From Ottowia sp. oral taxon 894 (GTDB lineage Bacteria > Pseudomonadota > Gammaproteobacteria > Burkholderiales > Burkholderiaceae_C): 64,000 bases of DNA. The position numbers were made by a program, and so were the translations under genes. Location of the stretch: the NCBI RefSeq assembly GCF_001262075.1, contig NZ_CP012073.1:1612001-1676000 (forward strand). The letters run 5' to 3'. Shown here piece after piece: positions 12,706 through 21,959 of this stretch. The notes below the pieces were generated by a model. That model made no database searches and was not told the origin of the DNA. It worked only from the letters and a program-made list of their open reading frames with translations. Positions within the stretch are counted from its first letter, which is position 1. The number at the start of each line of letters is the position of its first letter.

Positions 12706-14871
12706 ATGAATTTCCATCCAAACCCCTCGCGCCTGGCTCTCAGGCCCCTGACGCTGGCGTTGGCGCTGGCCTTTCCCGCGCTGGCGGCGGCGCAGGCATC
12801 CGTGGCCGACGAGCAGGCGCAAGACCCCAAGAAGATTCAGACGCTGGAAGAAGTGCGCGTGACCGACAGCGCCGAATCGTCCGGCTACATCAGCAAAACC
12901 ACCGTGGGCGGCAAAGAGCCGCTGAGCGCGCGCGAAGTGCCGCAGTCGGTTTCCGTCATCACCAGCGAGCGCGTGCGCGACCAGAACGCCGCCACGGTGA
13001 CGGAGGCGCTGAACATGGCCACCGGCGTGACGGTGATCAGCAACGACATGCATCAGAGCCAGTTCTATTCGCGCGGCTACGGCATGAACGTCACGTACGA
13101 CGGCGTGCCGGGCGGCAATCTCTCCGGCCAGCAGCAGCTGGACCTGGCCGTTTACGACCGCGTGGAAGTCATGCGCGGCCCTTCCGGCCTGTTCACGGGC
13201 AGCGCGGGCAGCAACTTTGGCGGCACGGTGAACCTGGCGCGCAAGCGCGCCAAACATGCCTTCGGCCTGGAAGGCAGCGTGGGCACAGGCACCTGGCGCA
13301 ACCACCAGGCCAGCGTGGACGTGACGGGGCCATTGAACGCCGCCGGCACGCTGCGCGGCCGCGCCGTGCTGGCGCTCACCGACAAGGGCTGGTCCATCGA
13401 ACGCGCGCATACCCGCAAGCAGGTGGGCTATGCCACGCTGGACTGGGACGCCACGCCGCAAACCACCCTTTCCGTCGCCGCCGCCTACCAGCGCGACCGC
13501 CTGCGGGCGGGCATGTCGGGCCTGCCCGCGTGGTCCACGGGCGAGCTGCTGAACATTTCGCGCCGCACCAACGTCTCGCCAGACTGGAACCGCACCGGCT
13601 GGACGCACCGCTGGTACACGGCCGATGCCGAGCACCGCTTTGCCAACGGCTGGAAGCTGGCGGCCAAGCTCACGCGCTGGGAGCGCGATCAGCTGTATCA
13701 CGATGCTTTCCCTTCTTCCGGCGTGAACCGCGCCACGATGACGCTCAACTACGTGCGCCGCCACGGCGAGATTGCCGACACGCGCCACACGGCGGACGTG
13801 TTCGCCAGCGGCCCCTTCCATCTGTGGGGCCGCGAGCACCGCGCGCTGGTGGGCGCGAACCTGGACCGCTTCAACGCCACCACCTACGGCCACAAGTGGC
13901 TGCGCCCGTGGGACCTCGTGCCCAATGTGCCCTTCGGGCAGCCGAACAGCATCAGCGACTTTGGCGGCCCCTTTGAATCGGGCAGCCAGTCCGCCGATCG
14001 CCAGCATGGCCTCTACGGCCAGCTTCGCCTGCGCGCGGCCGAGCCGCTCACCATCGTGCTGGGCGGGCGCTGGAGCACTTACAAAACCCGCAGCCGCCGC
14101 ATCGCGCCCTCCAAGCCGACCGAGTGGCAGGAAGGCGGCAGCAAGTCGCGCAACCACTTCACGCCCTACGCCGCCGCGCTGTACGACATCAACCCCGTGT
14201 GGACGGTGTACGCCAGCTACTCCACCATGTTCACCCCGCTGTCCAACGAGCGCGTGGACGGCAGCACGCTTGACCCGCGCGAAGGGCGTCAGTTCGAAGT
14301 GGGCGCCAAGGCCGCTCTGCTGGACGGACGGGCGCTGTTCACCGCCTCCATCTACGACATGCGCGACGTCAATCGCGCCATGGAAGACCCCAGTCACCCC
14401 GGCTTCTACGTGAACCTGGGCAAGGTGCGCAGCCGGGGGGCGGACCTGGAGCTGACAGGCCGCCTGGCCCCAGGCTGGGAAGTGCAGGCAGGCTACACCT
14501 ACCAAAACTCCAAATACATCGTGGACAAAAACAACGCCGGCATGCGCTGGGAGTTCTGGGAGCCGCGCCACAACCTCAAGCTCTGGGGCATGCGGCACTT
14601 TGAATCCGGCCCGCTCCAGGGCCTGAGCGTGGGGCTGGGCGTGAGCGCCTTCAGCAAAACCGCCTCCTCTGCTTTCTCGCCGCGCCGCCAGGGCGGCTAC
14701 GCCGTCGCCAGCCTGATGGCGCGCTACCGCATCAACAGCCACTGGGACGTGCAGCTCAACGCCAACAACCTGTTTGACCGCACCTACTACACCCGCCTGG
14801 GCGGCTTGGGCACCTACAACACCTACGGCGATCCGCGCAACTTCCAGCTCACGCTGCGCGCGCAGTTCTGA
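12706..14871 (+). CDS. TonB-dependent siderophore receptor
   Basis: This 721-residue outer-membrane ferric-siderophore receptor has a signal peptide (residues 1-29, cleaving after A-A-A-Q-A). The plug domain contains V-P-Q-S-V-S-V-I-T and M-R-G-P-S-G-L-F-T-G, and a 22-strand barrel ends in F-Q-L-T-L-R-A-Q-F with the terminal aromatic residue. It belongs to the FpvA/FhuE/FoxA-type TIGR01783 group. No Fur box could be recognised upstream. The downstream ABC exporter may belong to the same uptake unit. Ligand unknown. Confidence 0.93.
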   Translation: MNFHPNPSRLALRPLTLALALAFPALAAAQASVADEQAQDPKKIQTLEEVRVTDSAESSGYISKTTVGGKEPLSAREVPQSVSVITSERVRDQNAATVTEALNMATGVTVISNDMHQSQFYSRGYGMNVTYDGVPGGNLSGQQQLDLAVYDRVEVMRGPSGLFTGSAGSNFGGTVNLARKRAKHAFGLEGSVGTGTWRNHQASVDVTGPLNAAGTLRGRAVLALTDKGWSIERAHTRKQVGYATLDWDATPQTTLSVAAAYQRDRLRAGMSGLPAWSTGELLNISRRTNVSPDWNRTGWTHRWYTADAEHRFANGWKLAAKLTRWERDQLYHDAFPSSGVNRATMTLNYVRRHGEIADTRHTADVFASGPFHLWGREHRALVGANLDRFNATTYGHKWLRPWDLVPNVPFGQPNSISDFGGPFESGSQSADRQHGLYGQLRLRAAEPLTIVLGGRWSTYKTRSRRIAPSKPTEWQEGGSKSRNHFTPYAAALYDINPVWTVYASYSTMFTPLSNERVDGSTLDPREGRQFEVGAKAALLDGRALFTASIYDMRDVNRAMEDPSHPGFYVNLGKVRSRGADLELTGRLAPGWEVQAGYTYQNSKYIVDKNNAGMRWEFWEPRHNLKLWGMRHFESGPLQGLSVGLGVSAFSKTASSAFSPRRQGGYAVASLMARYRINSHWDVQLNANNLFDRTYYTRLGGLGTYNTYGDPRNFQLTLRAQF

Positions 14872-15034
14872 AAACCCGCTCGCAGTCCGTGGGGGCGGAA
14901 AGCATGGATGGGGCGCGGACCCGGGCGGTCTGCTGCCTCGCAGTCCATTCCGATCCGCGCCTTCGCCCCTTGCGGCCAGATCATGGGCAGGCCCTGAGCG
15001 CCCGCGCCCCGCTTGCGGGGCGTTTTTCATCTCT

Positions 15035-15124
15035 GAATTCGCTTCTCTATCAATAGCATGAGGTCCTAGTGAATACTGCGCATAACGGGATTCTTACCCC
15101 CTTGAATTTGCTTCTCTTTCTGAT
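15035..15124 (+). repeat. interspersed intergenic repeat, copy C
   Basis: Copy C of the dispersed repeat, with GAATTCGCTTCT before the core GCATGAGGTCCTAGTG and the closing block CCCTTGAATTTGCTTCT. It fills most of the gap between the receptor and the ABC transporter gene. Confidence 0.8.
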
Positions 15125-15145
15125 GCCTTCGAGGCCCCTACGCAC

Positions 15146-16939
15146 ATGAGCGCCCCCGCTTCGCGCGCGGGCGCGTGGCCCATCATCCGCGCCTACTGGG
15201 TCTCGCCTGACAGCGGGCCGGGCTGGCGGCTGCTGGCTGCCGTCATCGCGCTGGATCTGGCGCTGGTGTGGCGCGCCGCGCGCATCACCTACTGGCAAAA
15301 AGACTTCTACGACGCGCTCCAGCAGCTCAACGAAGCCGCCTTCTGGCCGCAACTGGCCGCGCTGGCCGCGCTGGCGCTCACGGGGCTGGTGCTCAACACC
15401 GCCCGCACCTGGCTGGCGCAATCGCTGGAAATGCGCTGGCGCGCCTGGATGACCGAAGAACACCTGCGCCGCTGGCTGGCGGGCAACGCCTTCTGGCGGC
15501 TGGAGCGCGATCAGGGCGATCAGGGCGAAGGCGGCAGCCATCGCGGCGGCAGCCTTGAAAACGCCGACCAGCGCGTGGCTGAAGACCTGCGCATGGTCGC
15601 CAGCGGCACGCTCACCCTGGGGCTGGGGCTGATCAGCAACTTCGTCAGCCTCTTTACCTTCTCGGCCATCGTCTGGGGCCTGTCGGGCGCACTGGCCATC
15701 ACCCTCGGGGGCCAAACGCTGCAAGTGCCCGGCTACATGCTTTGGGTGGCCTTCATCTACGCGCTGGGCGGCTCGTGGGCCATTGAAAAAATCGGCGGCC
15801 GCATGGTGCAAATCGACTACCGCCAGCAGCAGGCCGAAGCCGACTTTCGCGCCGCGCTGCTGCGCATCCGCGAAAGCGCCGAACAAATCGCCCTCTACGG
15901 CGGCGAAAGCGCCGAAAGAGCGCGCCTTTCGGCCCGCTTCGCCGCCGTGCGCCACAACTGGCGCGACATCATGAACTACACCAAGCGCATCACCATCGCC
16001 GACAACGCCTACACCGAAGTCGGCGCGCTCGTGCCCTACATGCTGCAAGGCCCGCGCCTGTTCAAAGGCATCATCACCCTGGGCGACCTCACCCAGCTCA
16101 TCCAAAGCTTCATGCGCGTGCGCGTGGCCCTCTCGTGGTTCATCTACAAATACAAAGACCTCGCCCTGCTGCGCTCGGCCCTGGCGCGCCTGGCCGAATT
16201 TGACGCCGCCTTGCAAGCCGCCAGCGGCGCAACGGCCAGCGCCCCCCGCATCACCCGCCAGCGCGGCCCCGCCGCCAGCGGCTACGCCCTGCAAGGCGTG
16301 CAAGCCCTCGGCCCCGGCGGGCGGCCCCTCACCCCCGTGGTGAACTGGCGCATCGCCCCCGGCGAGCGCTGGATGCTGCGCGGCCCCTCCGGCGCAGGCA
16401 AAAGCACCCTGCTGCGCGCCCTGGCCGGCCTGTGGACGCACGGCCACGGCCACATTGCCACCCCGCCCGGAACCGCTGAAGCGCCCGAAACCGCTGAAAC
16501 GCCCAAAACAGCCACAGCGCCCGGCGCTGCGGCAGCCCCCCGCGCCGAAACCCTCTTCGTGCCCCAGCAAAGCTACCTGCCCATCGATACCCTGCGCGCC
16601 TGCCTGGCCTACCCCGCCCTCGAAACCGCCTTCAGCGACGACGACTGCCAGGCCGCCCTGCGCTGGGCCTGCCTGCCCGCCCTCACGCACCGCCTGCACG
16701 AGAGCGCCCACTGGGCGCGCCAGCTCTCCCCCGGCGAGCAGCAGCGCCTGGCCTTTGCCCGCATCTGGCTGCACCGCCCCCGCTGGCTCTTTCTGGACGA
16801 AGCCACCAGCGCCCTGGACGAAGAAACCGAAGAACGCCTCTACACCCGCCTCACCCGCGACCTGCCCGGCCTCACCCTCGTGAGCATCGCCCACCGCAGC
16901 AGCCTGCGGCGCTTTCACGAGCACGAAATGCAGCTGTAA
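15146..16939 (+). CDS. SbmA/BacA/YddA-type ABC transporter (fused membrane and ATPase domains)
   Basis: This 597-residue half-transporter is a fusion. Membrane helices and an SbmA_BacA/ABC-membrane-2 type domain (about residues 20-330) precede an ABC ATPase domain. The ATPase has Walker A GPSGAGKST, signature LSPGEQQRL and Walker B WLFLDEATSAL. The family, which includes E. coli YddA and vitamin B12/peptide transporters, moves small peptides or cofactors across the inner membrane. A low-complexity Pro/Ala/Glu insertion (around residues 440-465) lies between Walker A and the Q-loop. Being next to a siderophore receptor, it may process or move siderophores; this is inference. Confidence 0.88.
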   Translation: MSAPASRAGAWPIIRAYWVSPDSGPGWRLLAAVIALDLALVWRAARITYWQKDFYDALQQLNEAAFWPQLAALAALALTGLVLNTARTWLAQSLEMRWRAWMTEEHLRRWLAGNAFWRLERDQGDQGEGGSHRGGSLENADQRVAEDLRMVASGTLTLGLGLISNFVSLFTFSAIVWGLSGALAITLGGQTLQVPGYMLWVAFIYALGGSWAIEKIGGRMVQIDYRQQQAEADFRAALLRIRESAEQIALYGGESAERARLSARFAAVRHNWRDIMNYTKRITIADNAYTEVGALVPYMLQGPRLFKGIITLGDLTQLIQSFMRVRVALSWFIYKYKDLALLRSALARLAEFDAALQAASGATASAPRITRQRGPAASGYALQGVQALGPGGRPLTPVVNWRIAPGERWMLRGPSGAGKSTLLRALAGLWTHGHGHIATPPGTAEAPETAETPKTATAPGAAAAPRAETLFVPQQSYLPIDTLRACLAYPALETAFSDDDCQAALRWACLPALTHRLHESAHWARQLSPGEQQRLAFARIWLHRPRWLFLDEATSALDEETEERLYTRLTRDLPGLTLVSIAHRSSLRRFHEHEMQL

Positions 16940-17029
16940 GGCCGCTGTGAAGCCGCCATGAAAGCCTGCTCGCGGCCAGCCCCGGGCAAGCCCCGGCGCG
17001 CCTGCCAGAAGGTGTCAAAAACAGTAGCG

Positions 17030-17105
17030 AATTCGAGGGGGATAAAAACCCATTCACAGCATGTTTCATAAGGACATCATGCTATTGATAAAGGAGCTAA
17101 AAACG
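17030..17105 (-). repeat. interspersed intergenic repeat, copy E (inverted)
   Basis: Read on the minus strand this shows TAGCATGATGTCCTTATG and then CCCCCTCGAATTCGCT, matching the two blocks of the dispersed repeat. It lies in the gap between two converging genes. Confidence 0.65.
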
Positions 17106-17165
17106 GCACGCCTGCATGTCTGCGGCATGTCGGTTTCTCGGCGCTTGGGGCGGCTGTTGCGGGCA

Positions 17166-17198
17166 TGAAAAAGCGGGCCTTGGCCCGCTTTTTTTTCT
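17166..17198 (-). terminator. bidirectional rho-independent terminator
   Basis: The stem AAGCGGGCC/GGCCCGCTT is flanked by A and T runs on both sides. It lies just after the end of maeB on the minus strand and could also stop rightward transcription from the ABC transporter gene. Confidence 0.9.
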
Positions 17199-17213
17199 CA
17201 TGGTTCGCCAGCG

Positions 17214-19523
17214 TTAGTGCGCGGCGCGGCGGCTTTGCGCTTCGGCCACGGCCAGGGCGGTCATGTTGATGAGGCGGCGCACGGTGGCGCTGGGCGTGAG
17301 CACATGCACCGGCGCGGCCGCGCCCAGCAGGATGGGGCCGATGGTGACGCCGTTGCCGTCGGTGGTTTTGAGCACGTTGAAGAGGATGTTGGCTGTGTCC
17401 AGGCTGGGGCAGATGAGCAGGTTGGCCTCGCCGCTCAAGGTGCTGTCGGGCACGCTGCGGGCGCGCAGCTCGGGCGAGAGGGCGGCGTCGCCGTGCATTT
17501 CGCCGTCGCATTCCACATCGGGCATTTGCTGGCGGAACAGGTCGCGCGCGGCGCGCATCTTCAGCGCCGAGGGGCGCGTGGATGAGCCGAAGTTGGAGTG
17601 CGAGAGGAAGGCAACTTTGGGCGGCAGGCCGAAGTTGCGCACTTCCTGCACGGCCAGGCGGGCGATGCTGGCGAGCAGTTCAGGGCCGGGGTCGCTGTTG
17701 ATGTAGGTGTCGGCAATGAACAGGGTGCGGCCGCCGGCGATGAGGGCGTTGAGCGCGGCCATGCAGGGCGCGTGCGGTTCCTTGCCGATGATGTCGCTGA
17801 CGTGCTGGAAGTGCACGTCAAAGCGGCCCAGGGTGCCGCAGATCATGGCGTCGGCGTCGTTCATGCGGACCATGAGGGCGGCCAGCACGGTGGTGGAGCG
17901 GCGCACGGCGGCGCGCGCGGCTTCTTGCGTGACGCCGTTGCGCGCCATCAGGCGGTGAAATTCCTTCCACCAGGTTTCGTAGCGGCTGTCGGTTTCGGGG
18001 TCGCACACCTGCACGTCGCGCCCCACTTTCAGGCGCAGGCCGGCTCTGGCGATGCGGCGTTCAATGACGGACTGGCGGCCCACGAGCAGGGGCGTGGCCA
18101 GGCCGTCGTCCACCACGCTTTGCACGGCGCGCAGCACGCGTTCGTCTTCGCCTTCGGCATACACCACGCGTTTTTGCGCGGCGGGCACAGCCTGGGCGGC
18201 GGAGATGACGGGGCGCATGAGCATGCCGGACTGGTAGATGTAGTGCTCCAGCGAGGCGCGGTAGGCCGCGATGTCGGTGATGGGCCGCGTGGCCACGCCC
18301 GAGCGCGCGGCCGCTTCGGCCACGGCGGGGGCAATGCGCAGGATCAGGCGCGGGTCAAACGGCGTGGGGATGATGTAGTCGGGGCCGAAGTTCAGTTCCT
18401 TGCCCGCGTAGGCGGCGGCCACTTCGGCGCTGGATTCGGCCTTGGCCAGCGCGGCGATTTCGCGCACGCAGGCCAGCTTCATTTCCTCGGTAATCCGGGT
18501 GGCGCCGCAGTCCAGCGCGCCACGGAAGATGTAGGGAAAGCACAGCACGTTGTTCACCTGGTTGGGGTAATCGCTGCGGCCCGTGGCGATGATGCAGTCG
18601 GGCCGCGCCAGGCGTGCTTCGGCGGGGTCGATTTCAGGGTTGGGATTGGCCAGCGCCAGGATGACGGGCTTGTCGGCCATGCTTTTGACCATGTCGGCGC
18701 TGAGCACGCCGGCGGTGGAGCAGCCCAGAAAGACGTCTGCGCCGCGCACCACGTCGGCCAGCGTGCGCGCTTCGGTTTTTTGTGCGTAGCGGGCCTTGGA
18801 TTCGTCAAAGCCGCCGGGGCGGCCTTCGTAGATGACGCCTTTGGAGTCGCACACGAAGATGTTTTGCGGCTTCGCGCCCAGGCCCACCAGCACGTCCAGG
18901 CAGGCCAGCGCCGCCGCGCCCGCGCCGCTGACGGCCACTTTGGCGTCTTCAATGCGCTTGTCCACCAGCTCCAGCCCGTTGAGCAGCGCCGCGCCCGCAA
19001 TGATGGCGGTGCCGTGCTGGTCGTCATGAAACACCGGAATGTTCATGCGCTCGCGCAGCTTGCGCTCGATGTAAAAGCACTCGGGCGCCTTGATGTCTTC
19101 CAGGTTCACGCCGCCCAGCGTAGGCTCCAGCGCGGCGATGATGTCCACCAGCTTGTCGGGGTCGCGCTCGGCCAGTTCGATGTCGAACACGTCGATGCCC
19201 GCGAATTTCTTGAAGAGGCACCCTTTGCCTTCCATCACCGGCTTGCCCGCCAGCGGGCCGATGTCGCCCAGCCCCAGCACGGCCGTGCCGTTGGTGACCA
19301 CGCCCACCAGATTGCCGCGCGCCGTGTATTCGGCCGCCAGGGTTGGATTGGCCTGAATGTCCAGGCACGGATAGGCCACGCCCGGCGAATACGCCAGCGA
19401 CAAATCATGCTGGTTGGACAGCGGCTTGGTGGGCACCACGGCCACTTTGCCGCGCGTGGGCTGGCGGTGGTAGTTGCGGGCGGCGTCGCGCAGGGCGGCC
19501 TGGGCGGGAGTGAGGTCTTGCAT
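17214..19523 (-). CDS. maeB: NADP-dependent malic enzyme with phosphotransacetylase-like domain
   Basis: This 769-residue MaeB-type enzyme makes pyruvate, CO2 and NADPH from malate. The N-terminal malic enzyme domain (about 1-430) has S-L-A-Y-S-P-G-V-A, the metal-binding region [10 protein letters not shown] and a nucleotide-binding [10 protein letters not shown]. The C-terminal half (about 440-769) is a phosphate acetyltransferase-like domain that is usually regulatory in this family. The length is typical and the gene is intact. Confidence 0.96.
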   Translation of the reverse strand: MQDLTPAQAALRDAARNYHRQPTRGKVAVVPTKPLSNQHDLSLAYSPGVAYPCLDIQANPTLAAEYTARGNLVGVVTNGTAVLGLGDIGPLAGKPVMEGKGCLFKKFAGIDVFDIELAERDPDKLVDIIAALEPTLGGVNLEDIKAPECFYIERKLRERMNIPVFHDDQHGTAIIAGAALLNGLELVDKRIEDAKVAVSGAGAAALACLDVLVGLGAKPQNIFVCDSKGVIYEGRPGGFDESKARYAQKTEARTLADVVRGADVFLGCSTAGVLSADMVKSMADKPVILALANPNPEIDPAEARLARPDCIIATGRSDYPNQVNNVLCFPYIFRGALDCGATRITEEMKLACVREIAALAKAESSAEVAAAYAGKELNFGPDYIIPTPFDPRLILRIAPAVAEAAARSGVATRPITDIAAYRASLEHYIYQSGMLMRPVISAAQAVPAAQKRVVYAEGEDERVLRAVQSVVDDGLATPLLVGRQSVIERRIARAGLRLKVGRDVQVCDPETDSRYETWWKEFHRLMARNGVTQEAARAAVRRSTTVLAALMVRMNDADAMICGTLGRFDVHFQHVSDIIGKEPHAPCMAALNALIAGGRTLFIADTYINSDPGPELLASIARLAVQEVRNFGLPPKVAFLSHSNFGSSTRPSALKMRAARDLFRQQMPDVECDGEMHGDAALSPELRARSVPDSTLSGEANLLICPSLDTANILFNVLKTTDGNGVTIGPILLGAAAPVHVLTPSATVRRLINMTALAVAEAQSRRAAH

Positions 19524-19583
19524 GGTCAGTCTGCCTTTCGATTTGCTGGAATTCGGGAAGCGTTTTGAAGGGAAAGAGGGGGG

Positions 19584-20126
19584 TCAGCACAGCACCACGG
19601 CATCGGGCAGCTGGTTATCCGGCGCCGGGCGGCAGGCGGCATCCGGCGACTCGGGAAAGTGCTTTTCAAGCAGGGCCGTGACTTCAGCCAGCGCGTTCGT
19701 CAGCCCTTCTTCAAAGCGCCCGGCCCCCAGCGCGCCAGCCAGCCGTTCAGATACGGCGGCCCACTCGGGCGGCGGCGCGCGCTCGGCCAGGCCGCGATCG
19801 GGCACGATTTCAATGGCGCGCGCGGCCAGGTTCAGATACACCAGCACGCCGTTGCGCTGGCGCGTGTCCCACACGCGCAGCTTGGCAAACAGCATCAGCG
19901 CCCGCTCGCGCAGCACTTGCGGCATGGGCTGGCGGCGGCGCACGTGCCGCCACAGATAGCTGATGGGCAGCGAGCCTTCCACGCACAGGCGCACTTCGCC
20001 CTCATGCCGCGTCTCGCTTTCAGCAACCAGCCGCGCCAGCCGCTGTGCCAGAGCCGGGGGCACGGCGCGCCGGGCATCGGCTTCATCAAGCCAGAGATGG
20101 TGCAGCAATCGAGAGGAATGGAGCAT
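19584..20126 (-). CDS. TPM-domain protein
   Basis: The 180-residue protein has the pattern of TPM domains (Psb32/MOLO-1 family): E-S-E-T-R-H-E-G-E-V-R-L-C-V-E, then L-R-V-W-D-T-R-Q-R-N-G-V-L-V-Y-L-N-L, then I-V-P-D-R-G-L. It lacks an obvious signal peptide and glycine-rich tail, like the soluble members that often follow LemA, but no lemA is nearby. A GTG at 20,135 is an alternative start. Role unknown; membrane maintenance is suggested for relatives. Confidence 0.75.
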   Translation of the reverse strand: MLHSSRLLHHLWLDEADARRAVPPALAQRLARLVAESETRHEGEVRLCVEGSLPISYLWRHVRRRQPMPQVLRERALMLFAKLRVWDTRQRNGVLVYLNLAARAIEIVPDRGLAERAPPPEWAAVSERLAGALGAGRFEEGLTNALAEVTALLEKHFPESPDAACRPAPDNQLPDAVVLC

Positions 20127-20279
20127 GAATGTCACCGTTTCGCATCAGCCTGGCTGATGATAGGGGCAGGCCAGCCGCCCAAGGCCCGCTCCCAAGCCCG
20201 GTTTTGAGGGCCAAATCGCCCGCAAGTCCGCATGGAATGGGCGCATGCAGCTATTTTTTCGAGAGCGCCCGGGGCCGTT

Positions 20280-20840
20280 TCAGCCTTGCGGGTATTCCAC
20301 GGCCAGCACTTCAATCAGCCGCGCGCCTGAAGGCGTGATCAGCTTGATTTCGTCGCCCACGCGGGCGCGCAGCAGGGCGCGGGCGATGGGGCTGATCCAG
20401 CTGACTTCGCCGCGCGCGCTCTCGGCTTCATCAATGCCCTTGATGGTCACGCGCCGCTCTTCGCCCGTGTCGCAGTCCAAGTAAGTCACGCTTGCGCCGA
20501 AGAAAACCTGGTCGCTGCCGTGGTGGGCGCTGGGGTCGGTGACGGCGGCGATTTCCAGCCGGCGCGTGAGAAAGCGGATGCGCCGGTCGATCTCGCGCAA
20601 ACGCTTTTTGCCGTAGAGGTAGTCGCCGTTTTCGCTGCGGTCGCCATTTTTGGCGGCCCAGTGCACGGCTTCCACCACTTGCGGGCGTTCGTGGTCCATC
20701 AGCTGCATCAGCTCGGCGCGCAAGGCGGCGTAGCCTGCGGGCGTGATGTAGTTGCGCCCGCCCGGCGGCAGGGGCGGCAGCGCCTGGGCGCCGTCTTCGC
20801 TGTCATCGCCATCGGTTTCTTTGGTGAAGGCTTTGCTCAT
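20280..20840 (-). CDS. greB: transcription elongation factor GreB
   Basis: This 186-residue Gre factor rescues backtracked RNA polymerase. The N-terminal coiled coil includes Y-I-T-P-A-G-Y-A-A-L-R-A-E-L and D-R-S-E-N-G-D-Y-L-Y-G-K-K-R-L-R-E, whose acidic tip residues act in transcript cleavage. The C-terminal FKBP-like domain has P-I-A-R-A-L-L. The G-K-K-R spacing marks GreB rather than GreA. The ATG at 20,840 is supported by the family; upstream codons run into the mutS stub. It was originally divergent to mutS with only 33 bp between their starts. Confidence 0.94.
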   Translation of the reverse strand: MSKAFTKETDGDDSEDGAQALPPLPPGGRNYITPAGYAALRAELMQLMDHERPQVVEAVHWAAKNGDRSENGDYLYGKKRLREIDRRIRFLTRRLEIAAVTDPSAHHGSDQVFFGASVTYLDCDTGEERRVTIKGIDEAESARGEVSWISPIARALLRARVGDEIKLITPSGARLIEVLAVEYPQG

Positions 20841-20873
20841 GTCTAATCGTTTGTTCTGCCTGAAGGAATTGCC

Positions 20874-20957
20874 GTGACCCGCCCCGATGAATTTGCCGCC
20901 CACACGCCGATGATGCAGGGGCGTTTCCCGCAGGGGAATGTGGACATAGATTGCTGA
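20874..20957 (+). pseudogene. mutS: native 5' stub of mutS left outside the prophage
   Basis: A GTG start at 20,874 lies six bases after GAAGGA (20,862-20,867). It reads T-R-P-D-E-F-A-A-H-T-P-M-M-Q and then runs 12 codons into phage DNA before a TGA. The H-T-P-M-M-Q is the conserved N-terminal motif of MutS. It is also present at the right prophage border, where the rest of mutS continues in frame. The stub is therefore the displaced original start of mutS, still with its own ribosome site and the greB-mutS promoter interval. Confidence 0.9.
20900..20918 (+). repeat. attL core
   Basis: The 19-bp sequence CCACACGCCGATGATGCAG is repeated exactly at 60,733-60,751. It encodes H-T-P-M-M-Q of MutS in the same frame at both ends. 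It marks the left end of the prophage. Confidence 0.92.
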
Positions 20958-21051
20958 AGTTACGCCAAAAACTACGCTGATCAAAATGTGACGGCATGGC
21001 CTTATGCTTCCCCCCGCCAGCTCTTGCGGAGGCTGCGCCCCTCGTTGCGGT

Positions 21052-21564
21052 TTACCAGTAGATTTTCCCGCCATCGCGAACCAAACAGCCTGCGGCGCGG
21101 GCTTTTACGGCGTTGGACTCCAATCGGGACAGTTTTTCGCCGGTGGCGGCCTTGGCGTCTGCACGCGCCAAGGCGTTTGCCTCTTTTTCGATTTGCCGCT
21201 GGAGCCACGCGGCTTCTTCTGCCTGTTGCCTGGCTTGCATTTCGTTCACCCACGCCTGTTTTTCTGGCGTGCAGCGGGCCTGGATTGCCGCAATCAATTC
21301 AGCCAAGGCTGCGTCGGAGCTGATATCGACAACCAAGCTGGATTGCCAGCCCGATTTGCGGTGCCCGGATACGCGCACTTGCTTATGCAGCGGGAATCCC
21401 AGCGGGTCAATGACGTCCAGATAAACAGATGCGCCGAAGGCAGACCCGCTGTATTCCAGGCGTACGGCGCACCCTGCCTTTTCGAGGGCAGCGGCCGCTT
21501 TTTCAGCGAAGGCGTGAATTTCGGCGCGACCACTGTTTTCGAGTTGCGAAGGATGCATGTTCAT
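21052..21564 (-). CDS. phage accessory protein of unknown function
   Basis: The 170-residue protein is not recognised. The N-terminal half contains V-R-L-E-Y-S-G-S-A-F-G-A-S-V-Y-L-D-V, suggesting a small mixed alpha/beta fold. The C-terminal half is a charged helix rich in Ala, Glu, Gln and Arg, likely coiled coil. It is the leftmost gene of the prophage and is transcribed toward attL from cassette R1. The ATG at 21,564 follows CAGGAG in that cassette. Its location and solo promoter fit a lysogenic-conversion or anti-host gene; this is inference. Confidence 0.7.
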   Translation of the reverse strand: MNMHPSQLENSGRAEIHAFAEKAAAALEKAGCAVRLEYSGSAFGASVYLDVIDPLGFPLHKQVRVSGHRKSGWQSSLVVDISSDAALAELIAAIQARCTPEKQAWVNEMQARQQAEEAAWLQRQIEKEANALARADAKAATGEKLSRLESNAVKARAAGCLVRDGGKIYW

Positions 21565-21661
21565 GGTTGACTCCTGAGAGTGCCAGATTCCGCCTGGCGT
21601 CGGTGTCAATCACTGCGATTAACATGAGATGTATTATGCATCAATAACGGGCGTTAGTCAA
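21565..21661 (-). promoter_or_regulatory. promoter/operator/leader-hairpin cassette R1
   Basis: On the minus strand: -35 TTGACT (21,656-21,661), 17-bp spacer, -10 CATAAT (21,633-21,638). Then come a diverged operator TTAATCGCAGTGATTGA, a leader hairpin GCCAGG/TCTGGC and a CAGGAG ribosome site before the gene at 21,052-21,564. The hairpin differs from the other copies by a paired change (C-G to A-T), which argues that the RNA fold is kept by selection. Confidence 0.88.
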
Positions 21662-21786
21662 GTCTTTTTTTATTTCCTGCTTATTTGTAGGGTTATTAGC
21701 CAGCGCCGGGTGGCCGCCTGCGTGGACAAGATGCAACTGACGCGGCGGGCGGGTGGCGATAGATGCAGGCATTGCTATAATGCAGT

Positions 21787-21950
21787 CAGGCAATGCGCCA
21801 CTCGCTTTTTTCTGCCGAATAGGCAGCTTAGAAAAAACAACGGCGAGAAGCAGCTCAAGCAGTAATGCGAGAGACAAGCGCAAAGCGTCTTGCCAATTTC
21901 TCTGCCGCACAGGCAGCAAAAAGGCCACCCAGAGGTGGCCTTTTGTTTTT
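21787..21950 (+). ncRNA. candidate RNA anti-CRISPR with two type I-F repeat-like hairpins
   Basis: An extended -10 promoter, TGCTATAAT (21,773-21,781), precedes a short non-coding unit ended by the terminator at 21,920-21,950. Unit 1 (21,807-21,834) has the Cas6f-type stem CTGCC-GAATA-GGCAG and the 3' handle CTTAGAAA. By hand alignment it matches a typical I-F repeat at 23 of 28 bases. Unit 2 (21,897-21,924) has CTGCC-GCACA-GGCAG and matches at 20 of 28, with a lost handle. They are 62 bases apart rather than the usual 32. Known phage-borne solitary repeats of this kind (RacrIF1) titrate Cas6f and Cas7f. That activity is inferred here, not shown. No reading frame in it looks real. Confidence 0.6.
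21920..21950. terminator. bidirectional terminator between ncRNA and the 78-aa gene
   Basis: The perfect stem AAGGCCACC/GGTGGCCTT with a CAGA loop is flanked by an A run on the left and TTTTGTTTTT on the right. It can end both the rightward ncRNA and the leftward gene at 21,960-22,196. Confidence 0.9.
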
Positions 21951-21959
21951 GGGGCGGGC

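Noticed and set aside
12667-15030. Minus-strand open frame of 787 codons across the TonB receptor
   Set aside because: Antisense shadow; composition is His/Gly/Ala/Val-rich as expected from reverse reading, with no domain.
15050-16924. Minus-strand open frame of 624 codons across the ABC transporter
   Set aside because: Antisense shadow; Walker motifs and helices are on the plus strand.
17598-19568. Plus-strand open frame of 656 codons across maeB
   Set aside because: Antisense shadow of maeB; the malic enzyme reading has all catalytic motifs.
20280-21074. Longer GreB starting upstream of 20,840
   Set aside because: The extra codons cover the mutS stub and phage DNA; the family start is M-S-K-A-F at 20,840.
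21807-21924. True CRISPR array
   Set aside because: Only two diverged repeat-like units with a 62-base interval and no cas genes; listed instead as a candidate anti-CRISPR RNA.
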